Below, piece after piece: positions 39,513 through 50,059 of a stretch of 64,000 bases of DNA. A model generated the notes under the pieces. The model made no database searches. It was not told the origin of the DNA and saw only the letters and a program-made list of their open reading frames with translations. Location: assembly GCF_014905115.1 (NCBI RefSeq), contig NZ_CP041235.1, forward strand, positions 2,256,258 to 2,320,257, read 5' to 3'. The DNA is from Sulfurimonas sediminis. GTDB lineage: Bacteria; Campylobacterota; Campylobacteria; Campylobacterales; Sulfurimonadaceae. Each line of letters opens with the position of its first letter. Positions within the stretch are counted from its first letter, which is position 1. Made by a program: the position numbers and the translations under genes.

Positions 39513-39539
39513 TCTCCACTTTATAATTTAGGAAAATAT

Positions 39540-39869
39540 ATGACAACCAGTCTTTTACTTATAATTCAAATCGTCTTGGTCATCATCTTGGTCATAGCTG
39601 TGCTGTTGCAAAAAAGCTCAAGTATAGGCCTTGGTGCTTACAGTGGTTCAAATGAATCAGTTTTTGGTGCAAAAGGACCAAGCAGTTTCTTGGCAAAAAC
39701 GACATTTACCATCGGCTTTTTGTTTGTTGTCAATACCATTACACTGGGATACATGTATTCTCAGTCTGCACAGTCTTCTGTGATAGACGAAATGGTTCCG
39801 ACAACAAATGTCGCTGCTCCTGCAGTACCGGCGGCTTCGACTGCAAAACCGGAAACACCAAAAAAATAA
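39540..39869 (+). CDS. secG: SecG subunit of the Sec translocase
   Basis: SecG helps the SecYE channel move proteins across the inner membrane. The 109-residue protein has two membrane helices (about 3-22 and 55-75) around the conserved loop [35 protein letters not shown]. It ends with a Pro/Ala-rich tail ([16 protein letters not shown]). It is followed after 22 bp by frr, an order common in this phylum. Confidence 0.93.
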   Translation: MTTSLLLIIQIVLVIILVIAVLLQKSSSIGLGAYSGSNESVFGAKGPSSFLAKTTFTIGFLFVVNTITLGYMYSQSAQSSVIDEMVPTTNVAAPAVPAASTAKPETPKK

Positions 39870-39891
39870 TCTTTTCAAGGAGAAAAACAGA

Positions 39892-40449
39892 ATGTTGAAC
39901 GAAATATTTAATGAATGTGAAACAAAAATGCAAGGCAGCATTGAACATATGCAAAGAGATTTCAAAACGCTTAGAACAGGTAAGGTCACAACTGCCGTAC
40001 TGGACAATGTAAAAATTGACTATTACGGTACGCCTACACCTCTTGATCAGGTGGGTTCTGTTTTGGCAACCGATGCCACAACAATTGTCATTAATCCTTG
40101 GGAGAAAAATCTTTTATCAGATATCGAATCTGCCATCAATGCGGCCAATATCGGCGTAAATCCTAATAATGACGGAGAACAGATTAAACTTTTCTTTCCT
40201 GCCATGACAGTGGAGCAGCGTCAGGAATCTGTAAAAAAAATGAAAACTATGGGTGAAAATGCCAAAGTATCCATCAGAAATGACAGACGTGATGCCAACG
40301 ACAAAATCAAAAAGCTTGAAAAAGAAAAAGAGATTACGCAGGATGAATCAAAATCCGCTCAGGACAATGTACAAAAGATTACAGACAAATATATCTCCAA
40401 AGTTGACAGCATCTTAAAAGAGAAAGAAGCTGAAATACTAAAGGTCTGA
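39892..40449 (+). CDS. frr: Ribosome recycling factor
   Basis: RRF works with EF-G to split ribosomes after termination. The start at 39892 ([51 protein letters not shown]) gives 185 residues, the usual length, with AAGGAGA upstream. A longer frame from 39808 overlaps secG and is not favoured. The C-terminal region [37 protein letters not shown] matches the long helical arm. pyrE follows after 3 bp. Confidence 0.97.
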   Translation: MLNEIFNECETKMQGSIEHMQRDFKTLRTGKVTTAVLDNVKIDYYGTPTPLDQVGSVLATDATTIVINPWEKNLLSDIESAINAANIGVNPNNDGEQIKLFFPAMTVEQRQESVKKMKTMGENAKVSIRNDRRDANDKIKKLEKEKEITQDESKSAQDNVQKITDKYISKVDSILKEKEAEILKV

Positions 40450-40452
40450 TTC

Positions 40453-41061
40453 GTGGACATAAAAAAAATATATATGGATGCCGATGCTCTTTTAGAGGGA
40501 CATTTCAAACTGAGCTCCGGCAATCATTCACAATTTTATCTTCAGTCTGCAAAAGTCCTGGAAGACCCTAAAACAGCAAAACTTTTAGCAGATGAACTTG
40601 CCAAGCAGATTAAAGCGAGCGGCCTGCAGGTTGATACTGTCTGCGCTCCGGCTCTTGGTGGTTTGATTGCAGGTTTTGCGCTTGCTACGGCACTTGATGT
40701 AAGAAGTATATTTGCTGAGCGGGTTGACGGCAAGATGACTGTTCGCCGTGGTTTTGAAATAAAACCGGGCGAAAAAGTTTTAATGTGTGAGGATATCATA
40801 ACAACCGGTGGAAGTGCTATGGAAGCAGCAGCCGTTGTCAAAGAACTCGGCGGTGAAATAGTGGGTGTTGCGGCACTGGCCAACCGTGGCTTTTGCCACA
40901 GAGAGGGCAGTGATCTGCAGACAAAACCAAACTGCAAACTGCCTCAGGACATTCCGTTTTTTGCACTTGCGGATTTCACCTTTGAAATGTACGCACCCGA
41001 TGCCTGTCCTCTTTGCAAAGACGGCAGCCAAGCCATTAAACCTGGCTCACGAGGAAACTAG
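40453..41061 (+). CDS. pyrE: Orotate phosphoribosyltransferase
   Basis: PyrE joins orotate to PRPP to make OMP in pyrimidine synthesis. The 202-residue protein has the motif [24 protein letters not shown] at the N terminus and the PRPP-binding loop [21 protein letters not shown] (about 111-131). The start is GTG at 40453, 3 bp after frr. A C-terminal [18 protein letters not shown] is seen, as in related proteins from this phylum. Confidence 0.94.
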   Translation: MDIKKIYMDADALLEGHFKLSSGNHSQFYLQSAKVLEDPKTAKLLADELAKQIKASGLQVDTVCAPALGGLIAGFALATALDVRSIFAERVDGKMTVRRGFEIKPGEKVLMCEDIITTGGSAMEAAAVVKELGGEIVGVAALANRGFCHREGSDLQTKPNCKLPQDIPFFALADFTFEMYAPDACPLCKDGSQAIKPGSRGN

Positions 41062-41072
41062 TTTAATGACTG

Positions 41073-42695
41073 CTAGCGATATTTGAGCTGGCAGGTTAAC
41101 ATTCTCTCAACCAAAACACGTGCCACCTCTACTTTTCCATCGACTATATTTGTTATCTTGAGATCTGAAAGCTTCTCTTTTTCTTCCAGCGAGACCACTT
41201 TTACAATCAGATTTGCATTTCTTGAATGATTGAGTACCGCTTCGCATATAAGACGTTTCTTCGCTATATTGTCCAGTGTCACAATAATTGCAGCCGCTTT
41301 TTCGATATGAAGCGCTTGCAAAATAGCTGTTTTGGAGGCATCTCCGAGATAGGCTTCTCTTCCTTCTTCCAGTGCTTCTTGCACATGTTTGTTTGAATTG
41401 TCAATGATAACATAGGGAACATCAAGTTCTTCAAGATACTGTGTCACAAATTTACCGACCACGCTGTATCCGCACACAACCACATGATTTTCTCGTCCTT
41501 TGAGTGCAGACATATCTGTAACGATATCTTTTTCTTTTATCAGCCTGGTGGTTATAGCATTAATGAAAGGAACAAAAAACGGTGTCACTATCATGGAAAA
41601 AATCACTATCAGAACCAACAAAGAAGCCAACTGCTCATCAATAATGTGTCCTGATGCTGCGAGTGCAAAAATCACAAATGAAAATTCGCCTACCTGAGAA
41701 AGGAAAAGCGCCGTTTTTAAGGAAGTTGCACTGCTTGAGCTTAACCGTAAAACCAAAAACATAAGAAGCGACTTTATAATAAAAATCAATAAAAACAGAC
41801 CGATAATAAGCCCGATATTGTCAAGGAACAAGAAGATATCAATTTTCATACCGACAACAACAAAGAAGGTTCCCAAAAGAATATCTTTAAACGGTGCGAT
41901 ATCTGATTCTACCTTATGATGGTATTTCGTTTCGGCGATAATCATACCGGCCACAAATGCGCCTAAAGAGTAGGTAAAACCCATATAGTAGGCAAAAAGA
42001 GAAGATGCCATGACGATAAAGAGTACAGACCCCATAAAGAGTTCGTCTACCTCTGACGAGGATGAAAAATGCAGCAGCCAGGCAACGACTCTCTTGCCGA
42101 ATGTAAACATTACAGCGATGACAACAGAAACACTCAAAAGCGTATGCCATAAAATGACAAAAATTTTCTGATCTCCCTCTTTGCTTAAAAAGCTTATCAA
42201 AATTAAAATAGGAATTACTGCAATATCCTGAAAAATCAGTATCCCTGTTGCATTCTGCCCGTACGGAGTATAAATCTCTTTGGAACTTTTTAAATATGTC
42301 AGCACGATTGCGGTTGATGAGAGCGAAAACGCCAGTGCTATAATTATGGATGATTTTGGTCCCAGAGCAAAAATATAATGTGCCAGAAGGTAAGTTACAA
42401 CGGTAGTCAAGCCGACCTGTAAAAATCCGTTGGCAAAAATCTCTCTTTTCATCGAACCCATTTTTGCCAAAGATATTTCAAGCCCTATGGTAAACATCAA
42501 AAATACAATACCGAACTCCCCTGCCATCTCCAGAGCATGCGAATGACTGGCTTTATGCAGATCAAAACCATAGGCAATAAGTGTACCGGTAAGAATATAG
42601 CCTATAATCTGCGATATACCTATTTTTTTCAAAAAAATATTAATGACTATTGAGAGTCCAAGAGCGATTATTATATAGACTAAAACATTTTGCAT
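41073..42695 (-). CDS. KefB-type monovalent cation/proton antiporter with TrkA-N domain
   Basis: The 540-residue protein has a CPA2 transporter core of about twelve helices (for example IGYILTGTLIAYGFDL and EFGIVFLMFTIGLEISLAKM). It is joined to a cytoplasmic NAD-binding TrkA-N domain (about 410-530; VVVCGYSVVGKFVTQYLEELDVPYVIIDN). It probably exchanges K+ or Na+ for protons under nucleotide control. The ATG at 42695 was chosen; the frame stays open further upstream but would then run into divergent pyrG, which is implausible. Substrate specificity is not readable. Confidence 0.88.
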   Translation of the reverse strand: MQNVLVYIIIALGLSIVINIFLKKIGISQIIGYILTGTLIAYGFDLHKASHSHALEMAGEFGIVFLMFTIGLEISLAKMGSMKREIFANGFLQVGLTTVVTYLLAHYIFALGPKSSIIIALAFSLSSTAIVLTYLKSSKEIYTPYGQNATGILIFQDIAVIPILILISFLSKEGDQKIFVILWHTLLSVSVVIAVMFTFGKRVVAWLLHFSSSSEVDELFMGSVLFIVMASSLFAYYMGFTYSLGAFVAGMIIAETKYHHKVESDIAPFKDILLGTFFVVVGMKIDIFLFLDNIGLIIGLFLLIFIIKSLLMFLVLRLSSSSATSLKTALFLSQVGEFSFVIFALAASGHIIDEQLASLLVLIVIFSMIVTPFFVPFINAITTRLIKEKDIVTDMSALKGRENHVVVCGYSVVGKFVTQYLEELDVPYVIIDNSNKHVQEALEEGREAYLGDASKTAILQALHIEKAAAIIVTLDNIAKKRLICEAVLNHSRNANLIVKVVSLEEKEKLSDLKITNIVDGKVEVARVLVERMLTCQLKYR

Positions 42696-42771
42696 AGTGT
42701 TACTTTCATAATTTAATAAGACATTATATACTATAATCGCGCTTATACTTAATATATATGGAGATTTTTTA

Positions 42772-44391
42772 ATGACTAAATTCATTTTTGTTACCGGTGG
42801 GGTATTGAGCTCCCTTGGAAAAGGGATTACAGCTGCCAGTATAGGTACTTTACTCAAACATGCCGGTAAGAATATAGGCATGCTGAAAATTGATCCATAT
42901 ATCAATGTCGATCCGGGTACTATGAGTCCGCTGGAACACGGGGAGGTTTTTGTGACCAAAGACGGCGCAGAAACTGATCTTGATATTGGAAACTATGAAC
43001 GCTTTTTAGATAAATCTTTTTTAAAAACATCTAACTTTACAACAGGGCAGGTTTATTCAAGCGTTATAGAACGCGAACGTGCCGGTGGATATCTCGGACA
43101 GACGATTCAGGTCGTTCCTCATATTGTCGGTGAAATTGTCAAGCGTATAAAAGCAGCCGGGGAGGGGCATGACATTCTTGTTGTAGAGCTTGGCGGAACA
43201 GTGGGCGACATAGAAGGGCTCCCGTTTATGGAAGCGATTCGCCAAATGAAACACGATGATGAAGTTGCCGGTACTTTTTTTGTCCATGTAACCCTTATTC
43301 CCTACATTAAAGCAGCCGGGGAGATGAAATCAAAACCGACACAGCACTCGGTACAGGAACTTCGCCGTATCGGCATCACACCGCAGATGATTATAGCCCG
43401 AAGCGAAAATGCTCTGCCAAAAACATTTAAGAAAAAACTTGCTATGAGTTGTGATGTTGCCCCTGACAGTGTGATAGAAGCACTTGACGCGGCAAGTATT
43501 TATGATGTGCCTATGTCATTTTTACGACAAAATATCTTAAAACCGATATCCAAAGAGCTTGAACTTGGTGAAATTGTTCCCGATATGCAGGAGTGGGATT
43601 CTCTTGTGAAAAAAATCGTACAGCCAAAAGGTAAAGTTGTCATCGGTTTTGTCGGAAAATATTTGGCACTTAAAGAGTCTTACAAGTCACTTACAGAAGC
43701 GCTTATACATGCAGGAGCACATCTTGACAGCAGAGTCGAAATCTGCTGGGTAGATTCTGAAGAGATTGAAGAGAGAGGGGCAGAGACACTGCTGAACGAC
43801 TGTGACGGTATTTTGGTAGCCGGCGGTTTTGGAAGCCGTGGTATCGAAGGAAAAATCCAGGCAATTGAATATGCCCGTGTCAACAAAGTACCCTATCTTG
43901 GTATCTGTCTTGGTATGCAGCTTACACTTGTTGAATATGCAAGAAACGTACTCGGCCTTGAAGGGGCAAACTCTGTCGAGTTTGATGAAAACACTCCACA
44001 CCCTATGATTTATCTTATAGACAACTTTTTAGACCAGAGTGGTGGTATGCAGCTCAGAACACATCAATCACCAATGGGCGGAACACTTCGTCTAGGAGAA
44101 TACCCGTGTGACACAAAAGAGGGTTCTTTACTCCGCCAAGCCTATAATGGACAAAAAACAATCTATGAAAGACACCGTCACCGCTATGAAGCAAACCCTG
44201 CGTACAGACAGCAACTTGAAGATGCCGGCATGATAGTCACAGGTGAGTCTGACGGGTTGATAGAGACAGTAGAGATTCAAGGCCATCCGTGGTTTTTAGG
44301 GGTACAGTTTCACCCAGAATTCACATCACGCCTGCAGACACCAAATCCATCTATACTAGCATTTGTCAATGCCAGTTTAAATGCTGAGTAA
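42772..44391 (+). CDS. pyrG: CTP synthase
   Basis: PyrG aminates UTP to CTP using glutamine. The 539-residue protein has the synthetase domain with [24 protein letters not shown] and [41 protein letters not shown]. The C-terminal glutamine amidotransferase domain has nucleophile GICLGMQ (about 380) and [12 protein letters not shown] -10 box TATAAT lies at 42732-42737. The stop overlaps the recJ start by 11 bp. Confidence 0.97.
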   Translation: MTKFIFVTGGVLSSLGKGITAASIGTLLKHAGKNIGMLKIDPYINVDPGTMSPLEHGEVFVTKDGAETDLDIGNYERFLDKSFLKTSNFTTGQVYSSVIERERAGGYLGQTIQVVPHIVGEIVKRIKAAGEGHDILVVELGGTVGDIEGLPFMEAIRQMKHDDEVAGTFFVHVTLIPYIKAAGEMKSKPTQHSVQELRRIGITPQMIIARSENALPKTFKKKLAMSCDVAPDSVIEALDAASIYDVPMSFLRQNILKPISKELELGEIVPDMQEWDSLVKKIVQPKGKVVIGFVGKYLALKESYKSLTEALIHAGAHLDSRVEICWVDSEEIEERGAETLLNDCDGILVAGGFGSRGIEGKIQAIEYARVNKVPYLGICLGMQLTLVEYARNVLGLEGANSVEFDENTPHPMIYLIDNFLDQSGGMQLRTHQSPMGGTLRLGEYPCDTKEGSLLRQAYNGQKTIYERHRHRYEANPAYRQQLEDAGMIVTGESDGLIETVEIQGHPWFLGVQFHPEFTSRLQTPNPSILAFVNASLNAE

Positions 44392-45970
44392 TATACCCCA
44401 CTTAAATAAATCAGACCTTTTTGCTCTGCTTGCACAAAGGTTTGACAAAGAAGACAAAAAGCTTTCCCAAATTCCAAATCCACAATTGCTTCATGATGCA
44501 GATAAAGCCGCAAAAAAAATTGCACAAGCCATACGTGCTAACAAACGTATAACGTTAGTAGGTGATTATGATGTAGACGGTGTCAGCTCTACTGCTATAG
44601 TCGTTGAATTTTTTAAACAAATCCCTTATCCTCTTGAAGCTATCATTCCCAATCGTTTTACTGATGGTTACGGTGTAAATCCTACTGTTTTGCAAAGAGT
44701 GGATGCTGACTTGGTAATAACTGTCGATAACGGAATATCTGCAATAGAAGCAGCCGATATATGCAAACAACGCGGCATAGACCTCATTATTACCGATCAT
44801 CACACTCCTGGCGATGTTTTGCCGGATGCCTATGCTATCGTTGATCCAAAGCTCCCTGCATGTAACTATCCTTTTAAAGAGATATGTGGCGCACAGGTTG
44901 CCTGGCTTTTACTTGGACTTGTGAAAAAAGAGCTTGCACTCAGTATAGATATGAAGCAGTTTTTAGATATTTTGGCGATTGCAATTATTGCGGACATTAT
45001 GCCTCTTGTCAACATCAACAGAACACTTGTCAAAGAAGGGCTTAGACTCCTTATGCACTCTAACAGGCCTGCCAGTGTTATTATCAGGGATTTTTTAAAC
45101 AAGTCAAACATTACAAGTGAAGATATTGCATTTAACATAGCGCCGCGTATCAACTCTGCCGGGCGCCTGGAAGATGCTTCTATTGCCCTTGATTTTTATA
45201 CTGCACCCGATACACATACGGCGTATAAACAGTTTGAACTCTTGGGACAGCTCAATACTCTGCGCAAAGAGACTGAAGCGCAAACAACACAAGAAGCACT
45301 CAATGCTGTCAATAAAAACGATAGAATTATTGTTGTGGCAGGTGAAAACTGGCATGAAGGTGTTGTAGGCATAGTAGCCGCCCGTTTGGTTGATAAATTT
45401 GGATCTCCTGCTATAGTTTTGAGTATAAAAGATGAAGAAGCCAAAGGGAGTGCCAGAAGTATCGGAGATGTCAATATATATGAACTCATAAAAGAAAATG
45501 AACACCTGCTCACTAAGTTTGGCGGGCATAAAATGGCAGCAGGACTGGGTTTACATGTAAAGGATACAGCAGCCTTTAGAGAAGCTCTCAACAGAAGTGC
45601 ACAAAACATTCCTGATGATGATTTTATACCCAAAGAACAGATAAGTGGTATACTTAACAGTGAAGATATAGATACCGAACTGCTCACTCTGCTTGAACAG
45701 TTTGAACCCTATGGTGAGGCAAATCTCCGACCGACATTTCTTATAAAGGATGCAGAAGTTGTGAGCATTAAGCTTATGGGTGCGGACAAATCACATTCGC
45801 GCATTGAAGTCAGACAATTCCCGCACCAAAGAGAGACTATAGAGCTTATTGCTTTTCGACGTGTTTATGAGATGCCTGAGAATAAAAAGATTACATGTAG
45901 TTACTCCGTAACCAAAAATGAGTTTAACGGCAGGGTCTCTGCCCAGCTTTTAGTGAATAAAATCTTTTAG
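44381..45970 (+). CDS. recJ: Single-stranded-DNA exonuclease RecJ
   Basis: RecJ degrades single-stranded DNA from the 5-prime end in recombination and mismatch repair. The 529-residue protein has DHH-family motifs [16 protein letters not shown] (about 60-75), [11 protein letters not shown] and [23 protein letters not shown]. It also has the DHHA1 region [23 protein letters not shown] with [11 protein letters not shown]. Overlap with pyrG shows coupled translation. It is followed after 9 bp by a large propeller/solenoid protein. Confidence 0.94.
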   Translation: MLSNIPHLNKSDLFALLAQRFDKEDKKLSQIPNPQLLHDADKAAKKIAQAIRANKRITLVGDYDVDGVSSTAIVVEFFKQIPYPLEAIIPNRFTDGYGVNPTVLQRVDADLVITVDNGISAIEAADICKQRGIDLIITDHHTPGDVLPDAYAIVDPKLPACNYPFKEICGAQVAWLLLGLVKKELALSIDMKQFLDILAIAIIADIMPLVNINRTLVKEGLRLLMHSNRPASVIIRDFLNKSNITSEDIAFNIAPRINSAGRLEDASIALDFYTAPDTHTAYKQFELLGQLNTLRKETEAQTTQEALNAVNKNDRIIVVAGENWHEGVVGIVAARLVDKFGSPAIVLSIKDEEAKGSARSIGDVNIYELIKENEHLLTKFGGHKMAAGLGLHVKDTAAFREALNRSAQNIPDDDFIPKEQISGILNSEDIDTELLTLLEQFEPYGEANLRPTFLIKDAEVVSIKLMGADKSHSRIEVRQFPHQRETIELIAFRRVYEMPENKKITCSYSVTKNEFNGRVSAQLLVNKIF

Positions 45971-45979
45971 AAGCCTTGC

Positions 45980-48070
45980 ATGCCAAAGATTTATGAGTGT
46001 CTAAAAGCCCACTCTCAAATCACTGCCTTACAGGCTTTGGACGATAATACTGTAACGATCAGTACCAAACTCCATAGTATACGGATTTTTGATGCTGATG
46101 ATTGTCAAAATAAGAAAACCCTCTCCATCGCACAGTTAAATCATAGAACAACTGCCGTTGCTTTTCATCCAAGCGAAAATATTTGTGCCATAGCCAATGG
46201 TATTCAAATATATATAGTTTCTTTAACAAACAAAAGTCTTTTGCAAACTATCTATACCGACAATGGTACTGTTACTGCGCTTCATTTTATACCAGATATG
46301 CCTTATATTGTCAGTGCTACAAACGAGGGCAGGGTTATGCTCTACCGGCATGACACTCAAAGAGAAATAGCCCGTCTTATCTCGTTTAAACACCACTACA
46401 TCAATGCTTTTGCTTTTCACAGAAACTATATGGCATGCAGCGGCTACGGAGGTTATGTCAGTATAATTCATCTGCAGTCCCACCGACAGATAAAGAAACT
46501 CTGTGTTTCCAAAGTAGCTGTCGGGGCTTTATGCTTTATAAACGAGCAGACGCTTATGCTTGGCAGTCATGATGGCACACTCTATGTACAGAAACTTCAC
46601 AAAGATGAAAAAAACTTCTCTTTGCATATGCCTTTTGGTGCAATAAAAAATATTATATATTTCCCCCGGACTGATTTTGCACTTGTAAGCGGAAAATCAA
46701 AAAGTATTTCGCTTGTAAATATTAAAAGCAAAAAACTTGTAAGCCCGAAATATCTCAGCTTCGGTCATGAAGTCGATACTATGATTTTGACTCCTAAAAA
46801 AAAGCTTGTCGTTGCTTTAAAAAACCAACAACTCTACACTGTTACTTTTGCCGATGCTGATGAACTGAAAATGTGTATACTGCGCAAAGACATTGTCGAA
46901 GCTTTTAACATAATTGATGCAGACCCGCGACTTCAAGGTACAAAAGAGCATAAAAAAGTTGAAACTTTTTATCAAAAACTCTATGCAAAAGCTTTTTCTC
47001 ATCTTATAAACTCCAATAAAAATGAGCTGAAAAAAATTCTCCATATCCTGCAGCAGATAAACAGCAAAACAGATGATATTATGCTTTTGTTCAAAGCTCA
47101 TAAAAATTATGCAAGCTTTGAACACTTTTACAGAGACAAAAAGTATGCTCTTGCCTACAAACTCAGTGAAAAGTTTGCACCCTTGCAGCATACCTCTGTC
47201 TATAAAAAAATGGAAGCTGATTTTAAAAAATCATATGTTTTTGCCCAAAAACAGATACTCATTGGCAATTTGGACAGAGCAAAAGAACTTTTGCTCCCGT
47301 ACATAACAATTTTGTCAAAACGCCCGCTTATAAACCTTTTGCTCAGACAAAATGAAGATTTTTTACTATTTTTAAAAGCACTCCAATATAAAGAGTACAG
47401 GACAATTGACAGGCTTATTTCAAAAAATGAGGTTTTTAAGGATATTCCCGGATATTATGAACTGCAAAAATCACAAGAAATACTGTTGCAAAATATAAAA
47501 GATACAATTAACAGTGCCAATGTTGAAAAAGCACTACGGCAAATAAAATCCACACAGCTCTTTACATGTAACAAAAATATACTGCAAGAGTTATATGAAT
47601 ATGCGCAATCTGTACAAAAATTTCTCTCATACTATGCAAATAATGATTTTAAAAGATGCTATGAACTTATAGACAGCGATACAAGACTGCAAAATCTTGA
47701 AATTACAAAACTTCTTGAAAAACACTGGCAGAAGCTTATGAACGAGTGTGAAATACATGCGCTTAACGGTGATATACAACAGATAAAAAAGAGACTGGGA
47801 GAACTGATATACACACATTCAAGAAAACAAAGAACAGGAAATCTTCTTCGGCTCAGTTTCTACACACAGATAAAACAACTCATCAATACAGATAAATTCA
47901 AAAGTGCTGAAAATATCATTTATTCCTATATTGATATTTTCGGTATAGACAAAGAGATTAGAATTATCATGAACAGCTATGAAACATACAGTACCAAAAA
48001 ACTTGCCATTACTCACGAACAGGGGAAAAAACGCTCACGGGACAGCTGGTTTGATTCACAAATATTATGA
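45980..48070 (+). CDS. Beta-propeller plus alpha-solenoid protein
   Basis: The 696-residue cytoplasmic protein has WD40-like repeats over about residues 1-295 (for example TTAVAFHPSENICAIANGIQIYIVS, VTALHFIPDMPYIVSATNEGRVMLYR and INAFAFHRNYMACSGYGGYVSIIHL). A long helical-repeat region of about 400 residues follows, with TPR-like pairs (AKAFSHLINSNKNELKKILHIL; FLSYYANNDFKRCYELIDSD). No signal peptide, membrane helix or enzyme motif is seen. This two-part layout is like eukaryotic coat and transport proteins in architecture only; no homology is claimed. It sits 9 bp after recJ and its end overlaps convergent fliI by 6 bp. Function is unknown. Confidence 0.65.
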   Translation: MPKIYECLKAHSQITALQALDDNTVTISTKLHSIRIFDADDCQNKKTLSIAQLNHRTTAVAFHPSENICAIANGIQIYIVSLTNKSLLQTIYTDNGTVTALHFIPDMPYIVSATNEGRVMLYRHDTQREIARLISFKHHYINAFAFHRNYMACSGYGGYVSIIHLQSHRQIKKLCVSKVAVGALCFINEQTLMLGSHDGTLYVQKLHKDEKNFSLHMPFGAIKNIIYFPRTDFALVSGKSKSISLVNIKSKKLVSPKYLSFGHEVDTMILTPKKKLVVALKNQQLYTVTFADADELKMCILRKDIVEAFNIIDADPRLQGTKEHKKVETFYQKLYAKAFSHLINSNKNELKKILHILQQINSKTDDIMLLFKAHKNYASFEHFYRDKKYALAYKLSEKFAPLQHTSVYKKMEADFKKSYVFAQKQILIGNLDRAKELLLPYITILSKRPLINLLLRQNEDFLLFLKALQYKEYRTIDRLISKNEVFKDIPGYYELQKSQEILLQNIKDTINSANVEKALRQIKSTQLFTCNKNILQELYEYAQSVQKFLSYYANNDFKRCYELIDSDTRLQNLEITKLLEKHWQKLMNECEIHALNGDIQQIKKRLGELIYTHSRKQRTGNLLRLSFYTQIKQLINTDKFKSAENIIYSYIDIFGIDKEIRIIMNSYETYSTKKLAITHEQGKKRSRDSWFDSQIL

Positions 48071-49372
48071 ATTCATAAGAGCAATTAACACCTCGACAGT
48101 CTCACTAAACGGTATCTGTATTGTCGAATCTTGCGTTATAAATTTTTCCATATCCTCTTTTTTATCAATAGCTTCATCAAGTTCAGCATCACTGCCTTTT
48201 GTATAGGCACCTATTCTTATGAGTGTTTCATTCTCTTTAAGAAGGGTATACAGTCGTCTAAATTTCATAACTGCCTTGAGATGCTCCGGTGTAATGATAT
48301 CACTCATAACCCTTGAAGCCGAATTTAAAATATGCACAGGCGGATAGATGCCAAAATCTGTCATTTCACGAGAAAGAACGATATGCCCGTCTAAAATGGA
48401 ACGGGACTGATCGGCGATAGGATCACCCATATCATCTCCCTCTATCAAAACAGTAAAAAAGGCCGTAATGCTCCCTTTGCCTTCTTCTTTTCCCGCACGT
48501 TCCATTAACTGGGGCAAAAGGGTGAGAGAGGAGGGAGGGTAGCCTTTTGAAGTCGGTGGTTCTCCAAGTGCCAGTCCTATTTCACGCTGTGCCATAGCAA
48601 AGCGTGTAACAGAGTCCATAATAAAGAGCACATCTCTGCCCTGATCCTTAAAATGTTCGGCAACACTCATTGCGGCAAAAGCACCGTATTTTCGCATCAA
48701 AGGAGAATCATCTGACGTTGCCACGACTATAACAGTATTTGTCAAATCACCACCGAGATTCTTTTCTATAAATTCAGGAACTTCACGACCGCGCTCACCG
48801 ATGAGTGCTACGACCTTTATAGGAGCATCTGCTCCGCGGACAATCATACCCATCAGCGTTGATTTTCCGACACCGCTTCCTGCAAATATTCCGAGTTTCT
48901 GTCCTTTTCCACAGGTCAGAAGTCCGTCAATTGATTTGACCCCTACAGAAAAAACTTCATCTATCATACCTCTTTTCATTGCCGCTATTGGTGCTTTTAT
49001 GATAGGGGTAAGCTTTCCTTCTTTCAGACTGCCTTTGCCATCAACAGGGCGCATAAATGGATCTACTACACGTCCCAAAAGAGCAGGGCCCACAGGAATA
49101 TTCAAGCCTGTGGAATCTAAAAATACTTTATCTCCCGAACGAAATCCCTCTACAAATGAAAAAGGTGTAATGAAAAAGAGATCTGCATCAATCTCCGTTA
49201 CCATTCCGACAGTCTCCTGTCCTGTAGTATCTGAAACAATTTTTACCATATCGCTTATGCTTACATGTAAACCTTTTGCTGTAATAATCGTTGCGTTGAT
49301 TTTCACAACCTCGCCAAAAGAAACCGAATAGTTTTTATTTGCAAGTTTCTCTTTCAGTGATGAAAATGGCAT
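48065..49372 (-). CDS. fliI: Flagellum-specific ATPase FliI
   Basis: FliI is the ATPase of the flagellar type III export apparatus. The 435-residue protein has Walker A GIFAGSGVGKSTLMGMIVRG (about 160-179) and the family signature LLTCGKGQKLG just before it. Walker B is DVLFIMDSVTRFAMAQREIGLALGEPPTSKGYPPS. The latter string is diagnostic of FliI against F1-ATPase subunits. It is isolated from other flagellar genes except fliW at 62 kb, which fits the scattered flagellar genes of this phylum. It is followed on the plus strand by a convergent gene. Confidence 0.95.
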   Translation of the reverse strand: MPFSSLKEKLANKNYSVSFGEVVKINATIITAKGLHVSISDMVKIVSDTTGQETVGMVTEIDADLFFITPFSFVEGFRSGDKVFLDSTGLNIPVGPALLGRVVDPFMRPVDGKGSLKEGKLTPIIKAPIAAMKRGMIDEVFSVGVKSIDGLLTCGKGQKLGIFAGSGVGKSTLMGMIVRGADAPIKVVALIGERGREVPEFIEKNLGGDLTNTVIVVATSDDSPLMRKYGAFAAMSVAEHFKDQGRDVLFIMDSVTRFAMAQREIGLALGEPPTSKGYPPSSLTLLPQLMERAGKEEGKGSITAFFTVLIEGDDMGDPIADQSRSILDGHIVLSREMTDFGIYPPVHILNSASRVMSDIITPEHLKAVMKFRRLYTLLKENETLIRIGAYTKGSDAELDEAIDKKEDMEKFITQDSTIQIPFSETVEVLIALMNS

Positions 49373-49375
49373 GTT

Positions 49376-49960
49376 TTAGTATCTGTTTCCCGTAGGAGAA
49401 TTAATGAGAGAAAAGAATTCACTGCGTGTTTTTTCATCTTTTTTGAAAAGTCCGCGCAGTGCTGATGATGTTGTCGTTGAGTTTATCTTTTCAACACCCC
49501 GCATCTCCATACACATATGACGTGCCTGAATCACAACACCAACACCTTTTGGCGCAATCGTATCCATAATGGCATCAGCAATCTGTTCCGTCAGCTGTTC
49601 TTGAATCTGCATGCGGCGGGCAAATACATTGACAACTCGGGGAATTTTGGAAAGTCCGACCACTTTTCCGTCTGGAATATAGGCTACATGTACCCGACCG
49701 ATAATAGGCAGAAGATGATGTTCACATGTAGAATAGAACTCTATGTCTTTTACCAAAACCATTTCATCATTGCTTGTTGTAAAAAGCGCTTTTTTTAAAA
49801 TCTCTGCCGGGTCTTCTTTGTATCCGCCGTAAATAAACTCGTAGGCTTTTCGCACGCGGGCAGGCGTATCTAATAACCCTTCACGACTTGGATCTTCTCC
49901 GACATGGTGCATCATTGTTTTGACTGCATTTTCAAATTCACTGTTTGTATTCTCTGACAA
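49376..49960 (-). CDS. folE: GTP cyclohydrolase I
   Basis: FolE turns GTP into dihydroneopterin triphosphate at the start of folate synthesis. The motifs include [30 protein letters not shown], then [49 protein letters not shown] and [18 protein letters not shown], with all zinc ligands. A TTG at 49960 (reading [13 protein letters not shown]) with AAAAGG upstream is taken as the start, giving 194 residues. The frame stays open to 50038, and an ATG there would add 26 residues with no homologous look. It follows a clear terminator from rnj. Confidence 0.9.
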   Translation of the reverse strand: MSENTNSEFENAVKTMMHHVGEDPSREGLLDTPARVRKAYEFIYGGYKEDPAEILKKALFTTSNDEMVLVKDIEFYSTCEHHLLPIIGRVHVAYIPDGKVVGLSKIPRVVNVFARRMQIQEQLTEQIADAIMDTIAPKGVGVVIQARHMCMEMRGVEKINSTTTSSALRGLFKKDEKTRSEFFSLINSPTGNRY

Positions 49961-50028
49961 GGTTATGCCTTTTAAAGTTTTTAGTATGATAGGGTAGCAA
50001 GAATTTGCTGAAAAGATGATGTAATAAA

Positions 50029-50056
50029 AATACCTCAAGAGTAAACTTGAGGTATT
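50029..50056 (-). terminator. Rho-independent terminator after rnj
   Basis: AATACCTCAAG (50029-50039) pairs perfectly with CTTGAGGTATT (50046-50056) around a 6-base loop. On the minus strand it is followed by TTTTTATTA, and on the plus strand by seven T, so it can end transcription in either direction. It lies 4 bp after the rnj stop. Confidence 0.85.
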
Positions 50057-50059
50057 TTT

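Noticed and set aside
42696..42959. N-terminal extension of the KefB-type antiporter
   Set aside because: It would overlap divergent pyrG by nearly 200 bp and adds antisense-pyrG residues with no family match.
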